Source: 73-13 sp035555435 (GTDB taxonomy: Bacteria; Actinomycetota; Actinomycetes; Actinomycetales; Microbacteriaceae). From it: a stretch of DNA of 64,000 bases. Of this stretch, positions 49,745-57,633 are shown in pieces (the stretch's first letter is position 1; every line of letters starts with the position of its first letter). Made by a program: the position numbers and the translations under genes. The stretch is taken from NCBI GenBank assembly GCA_035555435.1, contig DATMGN010000019.1:1-64000 (forward strand), given 5' to 3'. The notes beneath the pieces are model-generated. The model searched no databases and was not told the origin of the DNA. It saw nothing but the letters and a program-made list of their open reading frames with translations.

Positions 49745-51212
49745 CGAGGAGGAACCCGGCCGTCACGAGGCACAGGGCGAGCAGCAGGGCCGTCGGCGCC
49801 CCCGACGATCCGGTCGCGGGGTGCTCGATCGTGACGGCGGCCGAGAACGCGTGGCCCGAGCTGAGCCCCGTCGCGATGACGGTGTGGGCACCGACCGGGT
49901 CGTCGCCCCGCAGCGCGAACGTCGCGGAGAAGGAGCCGTCGGCGCCCGCGACCGCGGTCCCGAGCTGGCGCGGCGTCGAGTGCAGCCAGACGTCGACCGT
50001 CTCGCCGGGGTAGTAGCCGCCGCCCGTCACGGTGAGCGAGCCGCCCGGCACCGGATTGCCGGCGATCGCGATGCGGAAGACGTCGCCGATCGCGGCGCTC
50101 GTCAGCTGGTGCAGCATCGCGACGCCGTCGACCGTGGGGTGGAGCGCGCCGAGCTTCATGCAGAAGTACGTCGTGCCGTGGTAGCCGAGGGGGAGCCAGT
50201 CGGCGGGGCAAGGCGGGTCGGGCGCGGAGGCGGCGGAGATGACGTCGAGCTTCTGGATCCAGGAGTCGGCGGAGCAGATCGTGTGGTCCGCGCTCGCCGC
50301 CCACGTGTCGACGTAGCGGAAGCCGCGGGCGGCGGCCTCCGCGCGGAGCGCGCCGTCGAGGGCGGACTGCACCTGGTGGATGTAGCTGATGTCGACGCCG
50401 GAGAACGGCACGCCGTCGGTGATGGGCGGGAAGCCGCCGTGGAAGCACGCATCGGTCGCGTCGGGCGGCGCGATCTGCGGGTAGCCGACGACGAAGACCT
50501 GGGCGTTCGGCGCCTTCGTCGCGATCTCGTCGAACACGGCCTTGATCCGCGGCGAGATGTACGTCGATTGGCGATCCGCGAGCTGGAAGTCGGCGTACGT
50601 CGGATTCGTGCTCTCGTAGACGTCCTTGCAGTTCGCGACGGAGTAGCCGGCGATGAGCAGCATCCCGAGCACCGTCGTGCCGCCGCCGACCGAGGTGCGC
50701 ATGCAGGACTCGGCGATGTCGGAGAAGCCGAGGTCGTTGCCGCCGATCGCGACCGTCACGATATCCGTCGTCGTGCTGAGCACGTCGGCCTGCAGGCCCG
50801 GGTAGGTCTGGCCCGACATGGTCGTCTGGGCCCCAGACGTCAGGGTGAGCTGCGGCAGCAGCGTGAGGCTCCCGGCCGGGGGGAGGGTCAGCGGGGCGCC
50901 CGCGACGAACCCGAGGTTCGGCGAGACGGCCCCCGAGCAGGTCCGGTCGGTGAGGCTCAGGCTGTAGTCGGCGGCGACGAGGTGCGGGTAGTTCGCGTCG
51001 GCCTGATAGCAGCCGTTCGCGGTCGTGCCGCCCGCGTCGAAGGGACTCGTCTGGCTGAACGGGATGAGACCGAAGCCCGCCGAGTAGGAGTCGCCGAGCG
51101 AGACGTACTCGAAGCCGTCGAGCTCGCCCGGCTGCGCCGAGAGGGCGGGTGCCACGGGCGCGACCATGAGCAGCCCCACCAGGACTGCGATCCCTCCCGC
51201 GATCCGTCGCAT
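49704..51212 (-). CDS. secreted SGNH/GDSL-family esterase or lipase with C-terminal membrane anchor
   Basis: The 502-residue protein has a signal peptide (residues 1-26, ending PALSA). The SGNH block I is SLGDSYSAGFG with nucleophile Ser42, block III is IGGNDLGFSD and the late Asp-x-x-His is in ALHPTVDG. Residues about 375-460 form an Ig-like beta domain (GGSLTVTGGGYYPGETVDVW). A final helix (ALLLALCLVTAGFLLVSARR) and basic tail anchor it in the membrane. It probably hydrolyses lipids or polysaccharide esters outside the cell. Confidence 0.85.
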   Translation of the reverse strand: MRRIAGGIAVLVGLLMVAPVAPALSAQPGELDGFEYVSLGDSYSAGFGLIPFSQTSPFDAGGTTANGCYQADANYPHLVAADYSLSLTDRTCSGAVSPNLGFVAGAPLTLPPAGSLTLLPQLTLTSGAQTTMSGQTYPGLQADVLSTTTDIVTVAIGGNDLGFSDIAESCMRTSVGGGTTVLGMLLIAGYSVANCKDVYESTNPTYADFQLADRQSTYISPRIKAVFDEIATKAPNAQVFVVGYPQIAPPDATDACFHGGFPPITDGVPFSGVDISYIHQVQSALDGALRAEAAARGFRYVDTWAASADHTICSADSWIQKLDVISAASAPDPPCPADWLPLGYHGTTYFCMKLGALHPTVDGVAMLHQLTSAAIGDVFRIAIAGNPVPGGSLTVTGGGYYPGETVDVWLHSTPRQLGTAVAGADGSFSATFALRGDDPVGAHTVIATGLSSGHAFSAAVTIEHPATGSSGAPTALLLALCLVTAGFLLVSARRVRPSGPAR

Positions 51213-51352
51213 TGGCAGGCACGGTACTCGCGTGCCGTGGCATCCTCAAGGGTTGCGGGCTGAGGAATCGCGTCCGGGCTGAGCATCCGGGGCCGAAACC
51301 TCAGCCCGAAGGCTGTTTCTCAGCCCGGGCCGCCCCGATAGACTGGGCGGAC

Positions 51353-51434
51353 CGCAACTGGCGTTCGTAGGTGGGACACCACCGGGGAGCGGGACACAGG
51401 GATGGGCCGTACGCCTGGGCTCGATCACCGCCCC
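51353..51434 (+). ncRNA. ZTP/ZMP riboswitch (pfl motif) of glyA-folD
   Basis: The pfl-motif signatures are present in order: AACTGGCG at the 5' stem, GGTGGGACACCACC hairpin followed by GGGGAGC, a variable linker, then CCGTACGCCTGGGC, which forms the second conserved subdomain. The ligand is the purine intermediate ZMP or its triphosphate, a sign of 10-formyl-THF shortage. The downstream genes glyA and folD are known members of this regulon. GACTGGGCGG (51341-51350) can pair with CCGCCCCAGTC (51428-51438), next to the ribosome binding site. Confidence 0.9.
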
Positions 51435-51451
51435 AGTCGAAGGAGCACCCT

Positions 51452-52753
51452 GTGAGTCGCACATCAGGTCAGGACTATTTCACGGCCCCGCTCGCCGAGG
51501 TCGACCCGGAGATCGCCGCCGTGCTCGAGCAGGAGCTCGGCCGCCAGCGCGACTACCTCGAGATGATCGCCTCCGAGAACTTCGTGCCCCGCGCGATCCT
51601 CGAATCGCAAGGATCCGTCCTCACCAACAAGTACGCCGAGGGCTACCCAGGCAAGCGCTACTACGGCGGCTGCGAATACGTCGACGTCGCCGAATCGCTC
51701 GCCATCGAGCGCGCCAAGTCGCTCTTCGGCGCCGGCTACGCGAACGTGCAGCCCCACGCCGGCGCCCAGGCCAACCAGCCCGTGTATCACGCGCTCCTCG
51801 AGCAGGGCGATCGCGTTCTGGGCCTCGATCTCAACCACGGTGGGCACCTGACCCACGGCCGCAAGCAGAACTTCTCCGGACGCAACTACGACATCGTCAG
51901 CTACGGCGTCGACCCCGAAACGTACCGGATCGACATGGACGTCGTGCGCGACCGCGCGCGGCAAACGCGCCCCAAGATGATCATCGCGGGCTGGTCCGCC
52001 TACCCGCGGCAGCTCGACTTCAAGGCGTTCCGCGAGATCGCCGACGAGGTCGGCGCGCTCCTGTGGGTCGACATGGCGCACTTCGCGGGGCTCGTCGCCG
52101 CGGGCCTGCACCCCTCGCCCGTCCCCTACGCCGACGTCGTCACGAGCACCGTGCACAAGACGATCGGCGGACCCCGCTCCGGCTTCATCCTGTCCAACGA
52201 CGCCGCGATCGCGAAGAAGATCGACTCCGCCGTCTTCCCGGGCCTCCAGGGCGGCCCGCTCATGCACGTCATCGCCGCGAAGGCGACCGCGTTCAAGTTC
52301 GCGACGACGCCAGAGTTCGTAGAACGCCAGGAGCGGACCGTGCGGGGCGCCAAGCTCCTCGCGGAGCGTCTCATGCGCGAGGACACGCGCGGCCAGGGTG
52401 TCGACGTGCTCACGGGCGGCACCGACGTGCACCTCGTCCTCGTCGACCTGCGCGCCTCCGAGCTCACCGGTCAGGACGCGGAGGACCGGCTCCACGAGGC
52501 GCGGATCACCGTCAACAAGAACTCGGTGCCATTCGACCCACGCCCCCCGATGACGACGAGCGGCATGCGGATCGGCACGCCGGCGCTCGCGACGCGCGGT
52601 TTCGACGACGCCGAGTTCACGGAGGTGGCCGACATCATCGCCGAGGCGCTGCTCCCCGACCCGGACCTCGCCGCGCTGCGCTCGCGGGTCGCGACGCTGA
52701 CCGAGGCGTTCCCGCTCTACCCGGGCCTCACCTCCCCGGGGGTGTGGGCATGA
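51452..52753 (+). CDS. glyA: serine hydroxymethyltransferase
   Basis: The 433-residue PLP enzyme converts serine and THF to glycine and 5,10-methylene-THF. It has DYLEMIASENFVPRAIL, NKYAEGYPGKRYYGGCEYVD, HGGHLTHG and the PLP lysine Lys236 in TSTVHKTIGGPRSG. The GTG at 51452 with AAGGAG 6 bases upstream is the start. The ZTP riboswitch in its leader should switch it on when 10-formyl-THF is short. Its stop overlaps the folD start (ATGA). Confidence 0.96.
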   Translation: MSRTSGQDYFTAPLAEVDPEIAAVLEQELGRQRDYLEMIASENFVPRAILESQGSVLTNKYAEGYPGKRYYGGCEYVDVAESLAIERAKSLFGAGYANVQPHAGAQANQPVYHALLEQGDRVLGLDLNHGGHLTHGRKQNFSGRNYDIVSYGVDPETYRIDMDVVRDRARQTRPKMIIAGWSAYPRQLDFKAFREIADEVGALLWVDMAHFAGLVAAGLHPSPVPYADVVTSTVHKTIGGPRSGFILSNDAAIAKKIDSAVFPGLQGGPLMHVIAAKATAFKFATTPEFVERQERTVRGAKLLAERLMREDTRGQGVDVLTGGTDVHLVLVDLRASELTGQDAEDRLHEARITVNKNSVPFDPRPPMTTSGMRIGTPALATRGFDDAEFTEVADIIAEALLPDPDLAALRSRVATLTEAFPLYPGLTSPGVWA

Positions 52754-53637
52754 GTGCGCGGGTCCTCGACGGCATCGCGACGGCCGCCGCGATCAAGGCG
52801 GAGCTGAAGACGCGCGTCGACGATCTGAAGGCGCGCGGCGTCCACCCGGGCCTCGGCACCCTGCTCGTGGGGGCCGACCCCGGATCGGTGAGCTACGTCA
52901 CCGGCAAGCACCGCGACTGCGCCGAGGTGGGGGTGGAGTCGATCCGCGTCGACCTGCCCGAGACGGCGTCGCGCAGCGACGTGCTCGGCGCCATCGAATT
53001 CCTCAACACCAACCCGGCCGTGACCGGGTACATCGTGCAGCTGCCGCTGCCGAAGGGACTCGACGAGCACGAGGCGATCGAGGCGATCGACCCCGACAAG
53101 GACGCCGACGGCCTGCACCCCACCAACCTCGGCCGGCTCGTGCTCGGCGTCGACGGCGAGATCACCTCGCCGCTCCCGTGCACGCCGGCAGGCATCGTCG
53201 AGCTGCTGGAGCGCGCGGGTGTCGGGATCGCGGGCAAGCACGTCACGATCGTCGGCCGCGGCCTCACCGTCGGCCGCCCGCTCGGCCTGCTGCTGACGCG
53301 CAAGGGGCTCGACGCGACGGTCACCCTGACGCACTCGCGCACGCCGGACATCGCGCAGGAGTGCCGCCGGGCCGACATCGTCGTCGCCGCCGTCGGCGTG
53401 CCGCACCTCATCAAGCCCGACTGGATCAAGCCGGGCGCCGCCGTCCTCGACGTCGGCGTGACCCGCGTCGGCACGTCGGAGGCGGGACGGGCGAAGCTCG
53501 CGGGCGACATCGACCCGGGCGTCGCCGAGGTCGCAGGCTGGCTCTCGCCCAACCCGGGCGGGGTCGGGCCGATGACCCGGGCACTTCTGGTGAAGAATGT
53601 CGTAGACGCAGCGACGCGAAAGGCAGACGGACGATGA
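52750..53637 (+). CDS. folD: bifunctional methylene-THF dehydrogenase/methenyl-THF cyclohydrolase
   Basis: The 295-residue enzyme makes 10-formyl-THF from methylene-THF. It has GADPGSVSYVTGKHRDCAEVG with the catalytic lysine in YVTGKH, the QLPLPKGLDEH motif, DADGLHPTNLG, and the NADP site TIVGRGLTVGRPLGLLL, ending PGGVGPMTRALLVKN. It is translationally coupled to glyA and therefore under the same riboswitch. Its product feeds PurN and PurH at 39-41 kb. Confidence 0.95.
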   Translation: MSARVLDGIATAAAIKAELKTRVDDLKARGVHPGLGTLLVGADPGSVSYVTGKHRDCAEVGVESIRVDLPETASRSDVLGAIEFLNTNPAVTGYIVQLPLPKGLDEHEAIEAIDPDKDADGLHPTNLGRLVLGVDGEITSPLPCTPAGIVELLERAGVGIAGKHVTIVGRGLTVGRPLGLLLTRKGLDATVTLTHSRTPDIAQECRRADIVVAAVGVPHLIKPDWIKPGAAVLDVGVTRVGTSEAGRAKLAGDIDPGVAEVAGWLSPNPGGVGPMTRALLVKNVVDAATRKADGR

Positions 53638-53756
53638 ACGACAAAGCGATCAGGACCTACCGACTCGGATTTCCCCAGTTCCTGGTCGGGCTGCTGACGC
53701 TCGCCGCGGTCGCTGGCGGCGTCGCCTGGATCCTCAAGCAGTTCGGCGTCATCTAG
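53634..53756 (+). CDS. 40-residue single-pass membrane peptide coupled to folD
   Basis: The ATG overlaps the folD stop (ATGA) and the frame runs to a TAG at 53754. The peptide has a short basic N-terminus (NDKAIRTYRLGFPQF), one membrane helix (LVGLLTLAAVAGGVAWILK) and ends QFGVI. Coupled start, right-size helix and codon bias like neighbours argue that it is real. It would be made whenever folD is, hence under riboswitch control. No function is known. Confidence 0.62.
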   Translation: MNDKAIRTYRLGFPQFLVGLLTLAAVAGGVAWILKQFGVI

Positions 53757-53788
53757 CCGCACCGCACCACCCGACCGGACGGAGCATC

Positions 53789-54511
53789 GTGGCTCATTTC
53801 GTACTCGTGCATGGCGCCTTCGGCAGCGCGGCCAACTGGGACCCGATCGTCCCGCTGTTGCGGGAGGCGAGGCACACGGTGGAGGCGATCGACCTGCCCG
53901 GCCAGGCCGAGGACGCCACACCCGTCGAGCGGATCACGCTCGACGCCTACGCGCAGCGCGTCGTCGAGGCGCTGCAAGCCGGCCCCGAGCCCGCGATCCT
54001 CGTCGGACACAGCATGGGCGGCGTCGTCGTGACGCAGGCCGCGTCCGAGGCGCCCGAGCTCGTCGACCAGGTCGTCTACGTCGCGGCGTTCCTGCCGCGC
54101 GACGGCGAGAGCCTCCTCGACCTCGCGGGACTGCCCGAAGGCGAGGGCGACGGGGTCCAGGCCAACATCGTCGTCGCGGGAGACCCGCCCGTCGCGACGA
54201 TGCCGCGCGCCGCGGCCCGCGAGGTCCTGTTCGGGGAGCTCGAGGACGGCCCGCTGCTCGAGTGGGCGCTCGAGCGCGTCTACCCGCAGCCGGTCATCCC
54301 GTTCGCGACGCCCGTCGACCTCGCCGAGCACGAGGTGCGGCGCCGCTACGTGCTCGCGCGGCGCGACCGCGCGATCCCGCCGGCGCTGCAGCGGCGCTTT
54401 ATCGCCGAGCGCGGCGTGGACCGGTCGCTCGAGATCGACACCGACCACTCGCCCTTCCTGTCGCGTCCGGCGGAGCTCGCCGCCGCGCTGCTCGCCTTCG
54501 CGGCCGACTGA
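53789..54511 (+). CDS. alpha/beta hydrolase
   Basis: The 240-residue protein has FVLVHGAFGSAANWDPI (oxyanion HG), the nucleophile elbow GHSMGG with Ser75, and the final histidine in TDHSPFLSRP. The layout resembles plant-type hydroxynitrile lyase/esterase relatives (EstX or salicylate-esterase-like family). No signal peptide is present. GGAGCATC precedes the GTG. It is the last gene with the high-GC core composition before the junction region. Confidence 0.85.
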   Translation: MAHFVLVHGAFGSAANWDPIVPLLREARHTVEAIDLPGQAEDATPVERITLDAYAQRVVEALQAGPEPAILVGHSMGGVVVTQAASEAPELVDQVVYVAAFLPRDGESLLDLAGLPEGEGDGVQANIVVAGDPPVATMPRAAAREVLFGELEDGPLLEWALERVYPQPVIPFATPVDLAEHEVRRRYVLARRDRAIPPALQRRFIAERGVDRSLEIDTDHSPFLSRPAELAAALLAFAAD

Positions 54512-54844
54512 GACGCTCGCGTTCTGCCGATCACCACACCCGCGTGAACGGCATGGGCTTGCGCATCCGGATGAGCAGCAGCAGCGGGATGATGACGTAC
54601 GCGCTGTTGCACCCCCGCAACACCGGCTGCGCGAAGTGGATAGGCCCCTCGCGCAACGGATACTCATGGCAGCGGCGCGCATCTACGGTCGGAACTGTCT
54701 AGCCCGCCTGGACTGGACAGCACGAAACGTTCCTGGCCCTGCCAGAGTTCGGCTGCACCGCGATGGAGATTCCACGCGACCGCGGCCCCAGCCTTTGGGC
54801 CGGGCTCGAAGGGGTTCGGAGACTCGAACTATGTGGAGACAGCA
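54512..54844. other. gene-poor junction between core genome and accessory island
   Basis: These 333 bases hold no convincing intact gene. On the - strand an open stretch from about 54698 to a stop at 54531 encodes a hydrophobic end (YVIIPLLLLIRMRKPMPF) that may be the 3' remnant of a membrane-protein gene. The right half (54700-54830) shows mixed composition and a partial GCCCCAGCCTTTGGGCCGGGC palindrome. To the right the third-position GC bias drops. Confidence 0.45.
54531..54698 (-). pseudogene. possible 3' remnant of a membrane-protein gene
   Basis: About 55 codons read through to a TGA at 54533-54531 (- strand), with the tail FAQPVLRGCNSAYVIIPLL then RMRKPMPFTRVW. A stop lies just upstream in the same frame and there is no start or ribosome binding site. 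This fits a gene cut by whatever event brought in the downstream island. I do not recognise the family. Confidence 0.28.
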
Positions 54845-55228
54845 GTGACCGATCGCATCACCCGCAACCCCGCCCCCGTGATCCCCGGGATCTCGGACAG
54901 CGTCAAGGTGGGCGCTGGTGATTTGCTATTCATCTCCGGCGCTGTCGGGTTCGAAGCAGACGGCAGCCTGCCCGAGGATTTCGCGCGCGCGATCGAGTTG
55001 ACGTACGCGGAGGTTGAGCGAGCGCTCAAGGCCGGTGGCGCGACGTGGGAGAACGTCGTCCGTGTCACCGTCTACGTGACGCACCTCGACCAGGAGAAGC
55101 TCGCCATCTGGCGCAAAACTCGCGATGCGATCGTGCCGGCCGGCAACCCGCCGGCAAGCACGCTCATCGGCGTGTACTCACTGTTCAACGGTGCGTCAAT
55201 CGAGGTCGACGCAATCGCCGCCCTGTAG
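54845..55228 (+). CDS. RidA family protein (reactive imine/enamine deaminase)
   Basis: The 127-residue YjgF/RidA homologue has LLFISGAVGFEADG, the ALKAGGATWENVVRVTVYVTHL stretch, and ends PPASTLIGVYSLFNGASIEVDAIA. The conserved arginine of true RidA in the R-x-C/V region is not obvious (NPPASTLIGV), so it may belong to a Rid2-7 subgroup. Rid proteins hydrolyse reactive enamines/imines. GTG at 54845 has GGAG 7 bases upstream; a GTG at 54833 is an alternative. First gene of the island. Confidence 0.85.
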   Translation: MTDRITRNPAPVIPGISDSVKVGAGDLLFISGAVGFEADGSLPEDFARAIELTYAEVERALKAGGATWENVVRVTVYVTHLDQEKLAIWRKTRDAIVPAGNPPASTLIGVYSLFNGASIEVDAIAAL

Positions 55229-55272
55229 CGCTCTTCCGCAACGATTCCTCCCGAAGAAAGGTTGGCCAAGAA

Positions 55273-56172
55273 ATGAGTGAACGCAAGACGGATTACGCGA
55301 TCTACTCCCTCGAGTTCTGTCAGGGCACCATGCCTCACGACTTCTTCGGGGGATCGGGCATCTTCAGCAACAAGGGGACCGTCCACATTCCGATGCTCTA
55401 CACGCTCATCGTGGGTGGAGAGGTCGGCGGCAAGAAGCACGTTGCGCTCGTCGACTGCGGATTCCGTAACGACTACTGGCTCGACCGGTACCCGTTCTCG
55501 ACGTGGGAGAGCCCGGCGGAGGTGCTCGGTCGCCTCGACCTGACGCCCGAAGACATCGAGGTCATCCTCGTGTCCCACATGCACTTCGACCACATGGGCA
55601 ACTTCGAGGCATTTCCCAACGCGCAGCTCTATGTGCAGTTCGATGAGTTTGTGGGCTGGTCGCATGCCGTCGACATGGCCAACAAGCTCCCGACCGACGC
55701 AGATCGCGCATGGATCTTCTCGTCGTTCGACCCGACGGACCTCACCCGCGCCGCGCGTGGCATCGCCGATGGCCGCATCCGCTTCCTCCAGGGCGACGAG
55801 GAACTGCTCCCCGGGGTTACCGCCCGACTTGCCCGAGACTCGCACACCTTCGGCTCCCAGTGGTTCAAGATCGAGACGCAGAACGGGCCGTACGTCATTG
55901 CGGGCGACACCGTCTACTGGTATTCCAACGTCGAGCAGATGTGGACTCCCGGCTACGGTCAGGGCAACAACTTCAACCTCATCGGGCTCTACCGCACGCT
56001 CGCTGACGAGGTGAAGAGCGAGACCACCCGCATTATTCCGGGCCACGACGAGCAGATCGCTCAGCGCTATAAGTCGTGGGTCACCGAGAGCGGCAACACG
56101 ATCACCGAGGTCAACCGGCTGCAGGGCGAAGGCTCGCGCGCCCCTGCGAACGCTGGAGTGATCCTCACGTAG
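55273..56172 (+). CDS. metallo-beta-lactamase-fold hydrolase, AHL-lactonase-like
   Basis: The 299-residue protein has the dinuclear zinc motif SHMHFDHMGN (His102, His104, Asp106, His107), a later DSHTFGSQ histidine, AGDTVYWYSN and PGHDEQI. The build is that of AiiA/AttM-like N-acyl-homoserine lactonases and of 4-pyridoxolactonase-type enzymes, which open lactones. It lies in a catabolic setting, so hydrolysis of a lactone, ester or ring intermediate is more likely than quorum quenching; this is inference. Spacing of 44 bases from RidA indicates one operon. Confidence 0.8.
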   Translation: MSERKTDYAIYSLEFCQGTMPHDFFGGSGIFSNKGTVHIPMLYTLIVGGEVGGKKHVALVDCGFRNDYWLDRYPFSTWESPAEVLGRLDLTPEDIEVILVSHMHFDHMGNFEAFPNAQLYVQFDEFVGWSHAVDMANKLPTDADRAWIFSSFDPTDLTRAARGIADGRIRFLQGDEELLPGVTARLARDSHTFGSQWFKIETQNGPYVIAGDTVYWYSNVEQMWTPGYGQGNNFNLIGLYRTLADEVKSETTRIIPGHDEQIAQRYKSWVTESGNTITEVNRLQGEGSRAPANAGVILT

Positions 56173-56178
56173 CTGGTG

Positions 56179-56213
56179 GGTGTCGGTGGGGCGCACGACG
56201 CCCCGCCCACACC
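56179..56213 (+). terminator. hairpin after the MBL-fold hydrolase gene
   Basis: GGTGTCGGTGGGGCG (56179-56193) pairs with CGCCCCGCCCACACC (56199-56213) with one mismatch and one wobble around a 5-base loop, 7 bases after the stop. No T-run follows, but the position suggests it ends the RidA-hydrolase transcript or protects its 3' end. Confidence 0.6.
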
Positions 56214-56284
56214 ATCAAGTACTCGCGGCGCGGCGCCGAGGATCCGGATTCGCACTCGCTCCCGAGAGTTCCAAACCGGGGTAT

Positions 56285-56305
56285 GCAAAGCGCCGTTGGC
56301 TTTGC
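56285..56305 (+). promoter_or_regulatory. GCAAAGC-N7-GCTTTGC inverted repeat, candidate operator
   Basis: The perfect 7-base arms GCAAAGC (56285-56291) and GCTTTGC (56299-56305) extend imperfectly into GGTATG/CATGCC. It is 126 bases upstream of the transporter binding-protein gene. It could be a regulator site, for example for the AraC protein encoded downstream, though a dyad is unusual for AraC proteins. Confidence 0.4.
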
Positions 56306-56430
56306 CATGCCCGCGTGGCACACACCGACCAGGTTGTCTTCCCCATCTCGCCTGCTGGCTGTCGGTCAGCTCGGCGCTGCTTGTCCTCCGATCGAACGCG
56401 ACATTCGCACCAAGTAGAAAGAAGATCTCG

Positions 56431-57633
56431 ATGAAGAACGTTGTCCGCGGCGCGGCTATCGTCGCCGTCGCCGCTCTCGCCCCGGTTCTCGCCGGGTGCG
56501 TCGCCACCGCACAGCCAGCGCCCGCTCCTGAGGGAACGGAAGCTTCCGAAACCATCGTCATCGGTGCCGCAATGGCCGAGACCGGCTTCATGTCCGTCGT
56601 CGATCTGCCCGCGCTCAACTCGCTGCGCATCGCGGTCGACGAGCTCAACAAGACCGGCGGGATCGACGGCACCCCAGTTGAACTGCGTGTCGTCGACACC
56701 GGCTCGGACCTCGCTCAGTACGCCCCTGCCGCCCAGCAGCTGGTCGATGCGGGTGCGAAGACGATCGTCTTGACCTGCGACTACGACATCGCGAGCCCGG
56801 GCGCCCTCGTGGCAGAGCGCGCGGGGGTGCTCAACATCTCCCCGTGCGTCGCTGACGCGCTCTGGGGCCCCACGGGCGGACTCGAACTCGGCTTCTCGCT
56901 TGGAAACGCGACGCTCGGCGAAGGCGCGATCATGGCTGAGTTCGCGGTCGACCAGGGCTGGCAGAACGCCGTGTTCCTTACCGACACGAGCCTCAAGTAC
57001 TCGCAGAACGAGTGCGAGTACACGCAGGCGCGCTACGCCGAGCTCGGCGGCACGCGGATCGCCAACTACGACTACGTGCAGGGCGACAGCATTCCGGAAA
57101 TCGTCTCGAAGATCGCCAGCGGCCCCGCCCCGGACGTCATCTTCAACTGCGGATACAACCCAGGTGGCGCGCAAGTCGCGAAGGACCTCCGCGATGGCGG
57201 CATCACGACGCCGGTCGTGTCTGGCTTCGGCATGGACGGCACGTTCTGGCTCGACGCCATCCCGGGGCTCAGTGACTACTACGTGGTGACGTACGCGCTC
57301 AGCACCGGCGACGACCCGAACCCGAAGGTGAACGAGTTCGCTGCGCTCTACGAGGAGGCCTACGGCGAGCGTCCGACCACGTCGACATTCCTCACCGGAC
57401 CGTCCGTGCTCGAGACGATCGTGACAGCACACTCGATCGCAAGGAGCTGGGATGGCGCGAAGCTTACGGAGGCGCTCGAGACCGTCGGCGACCTCGACCT
57501 GCTTGCCGGCCCGACGAAGTTCAGCTCCGACTACCACATCGGTCTCGAGCGGCCGCAGAGCGTGCTCGTCGTCCAGGACGGATCGCTCGTGTTCGTCGAG
57601 CGGCGCGCTCCGCAGAGCGTCAACGTCCAGTGA
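56431..57633 (+). CDS. ABC transporter substrate-binding lipoprotein, Liv type (island copy)
   Basis: The 400-residue exported lipoprotein has lipobox VLAGC (Cys23) and an Ala/Pro linker. The type I periplasmic-binding domain opens IVIGAAMAETGFMSVVDLPAL and has AQYAPAAQQLVDAGAKTIVL. Compared with the core copy at 6537 it is clearly divergent and has extra cysteines (TCDYD, SPCVAD, NECEYTQ). GAAAGAAG precedes the ATG. Its last base overlaps the ATPase gene start (GTGA), making an ordered J-G-F-H-M operon. Ligand probably the island's catabolic substrate. Confidence 0.88.
   Translation: MKNVVRGAAIVAVAALAPVLAGCVATAQPAPAPEGTEASETIVIGAAMAETGFMSVVDLPALNSLRIAVDELNKTGGIDGTPVELRVVDTGSDLAQYAPAAQQLVDAGAKTIVLTCDYDIASPGALVAERAGVLNISPCVADALWGPTGGLELGFSLGNATLGEGAIMAEFAVDQGWQNAVFLTDTSLKYSQNECEYTQARYAELGGTRIANYDYVQGDSIPEIVSKIASGPAPDVIFNCGYNPGGAQVAKDLRDGGITTPVVSGFGMDGTFWLDAIPGLSDYYVVTYALSTGDDPNPKVNEFAALYEEAYGERPTTSTFLTGPSVLETIVTAHSIARSWDGAKLTEALETVGDLDLLAGPTKFSSDYHIGLERPQSVLVVQDGSLVFVERRAPQSVNVQ

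Noticed and set aside
54700..54830. Possible tRNA or attachment site at the island edge
   Set aside because: The GGGTTCGGAGACTCGAACT stretch superficially recalls a T arm, but no cloverleaf can be drawn and no duplicate was found.
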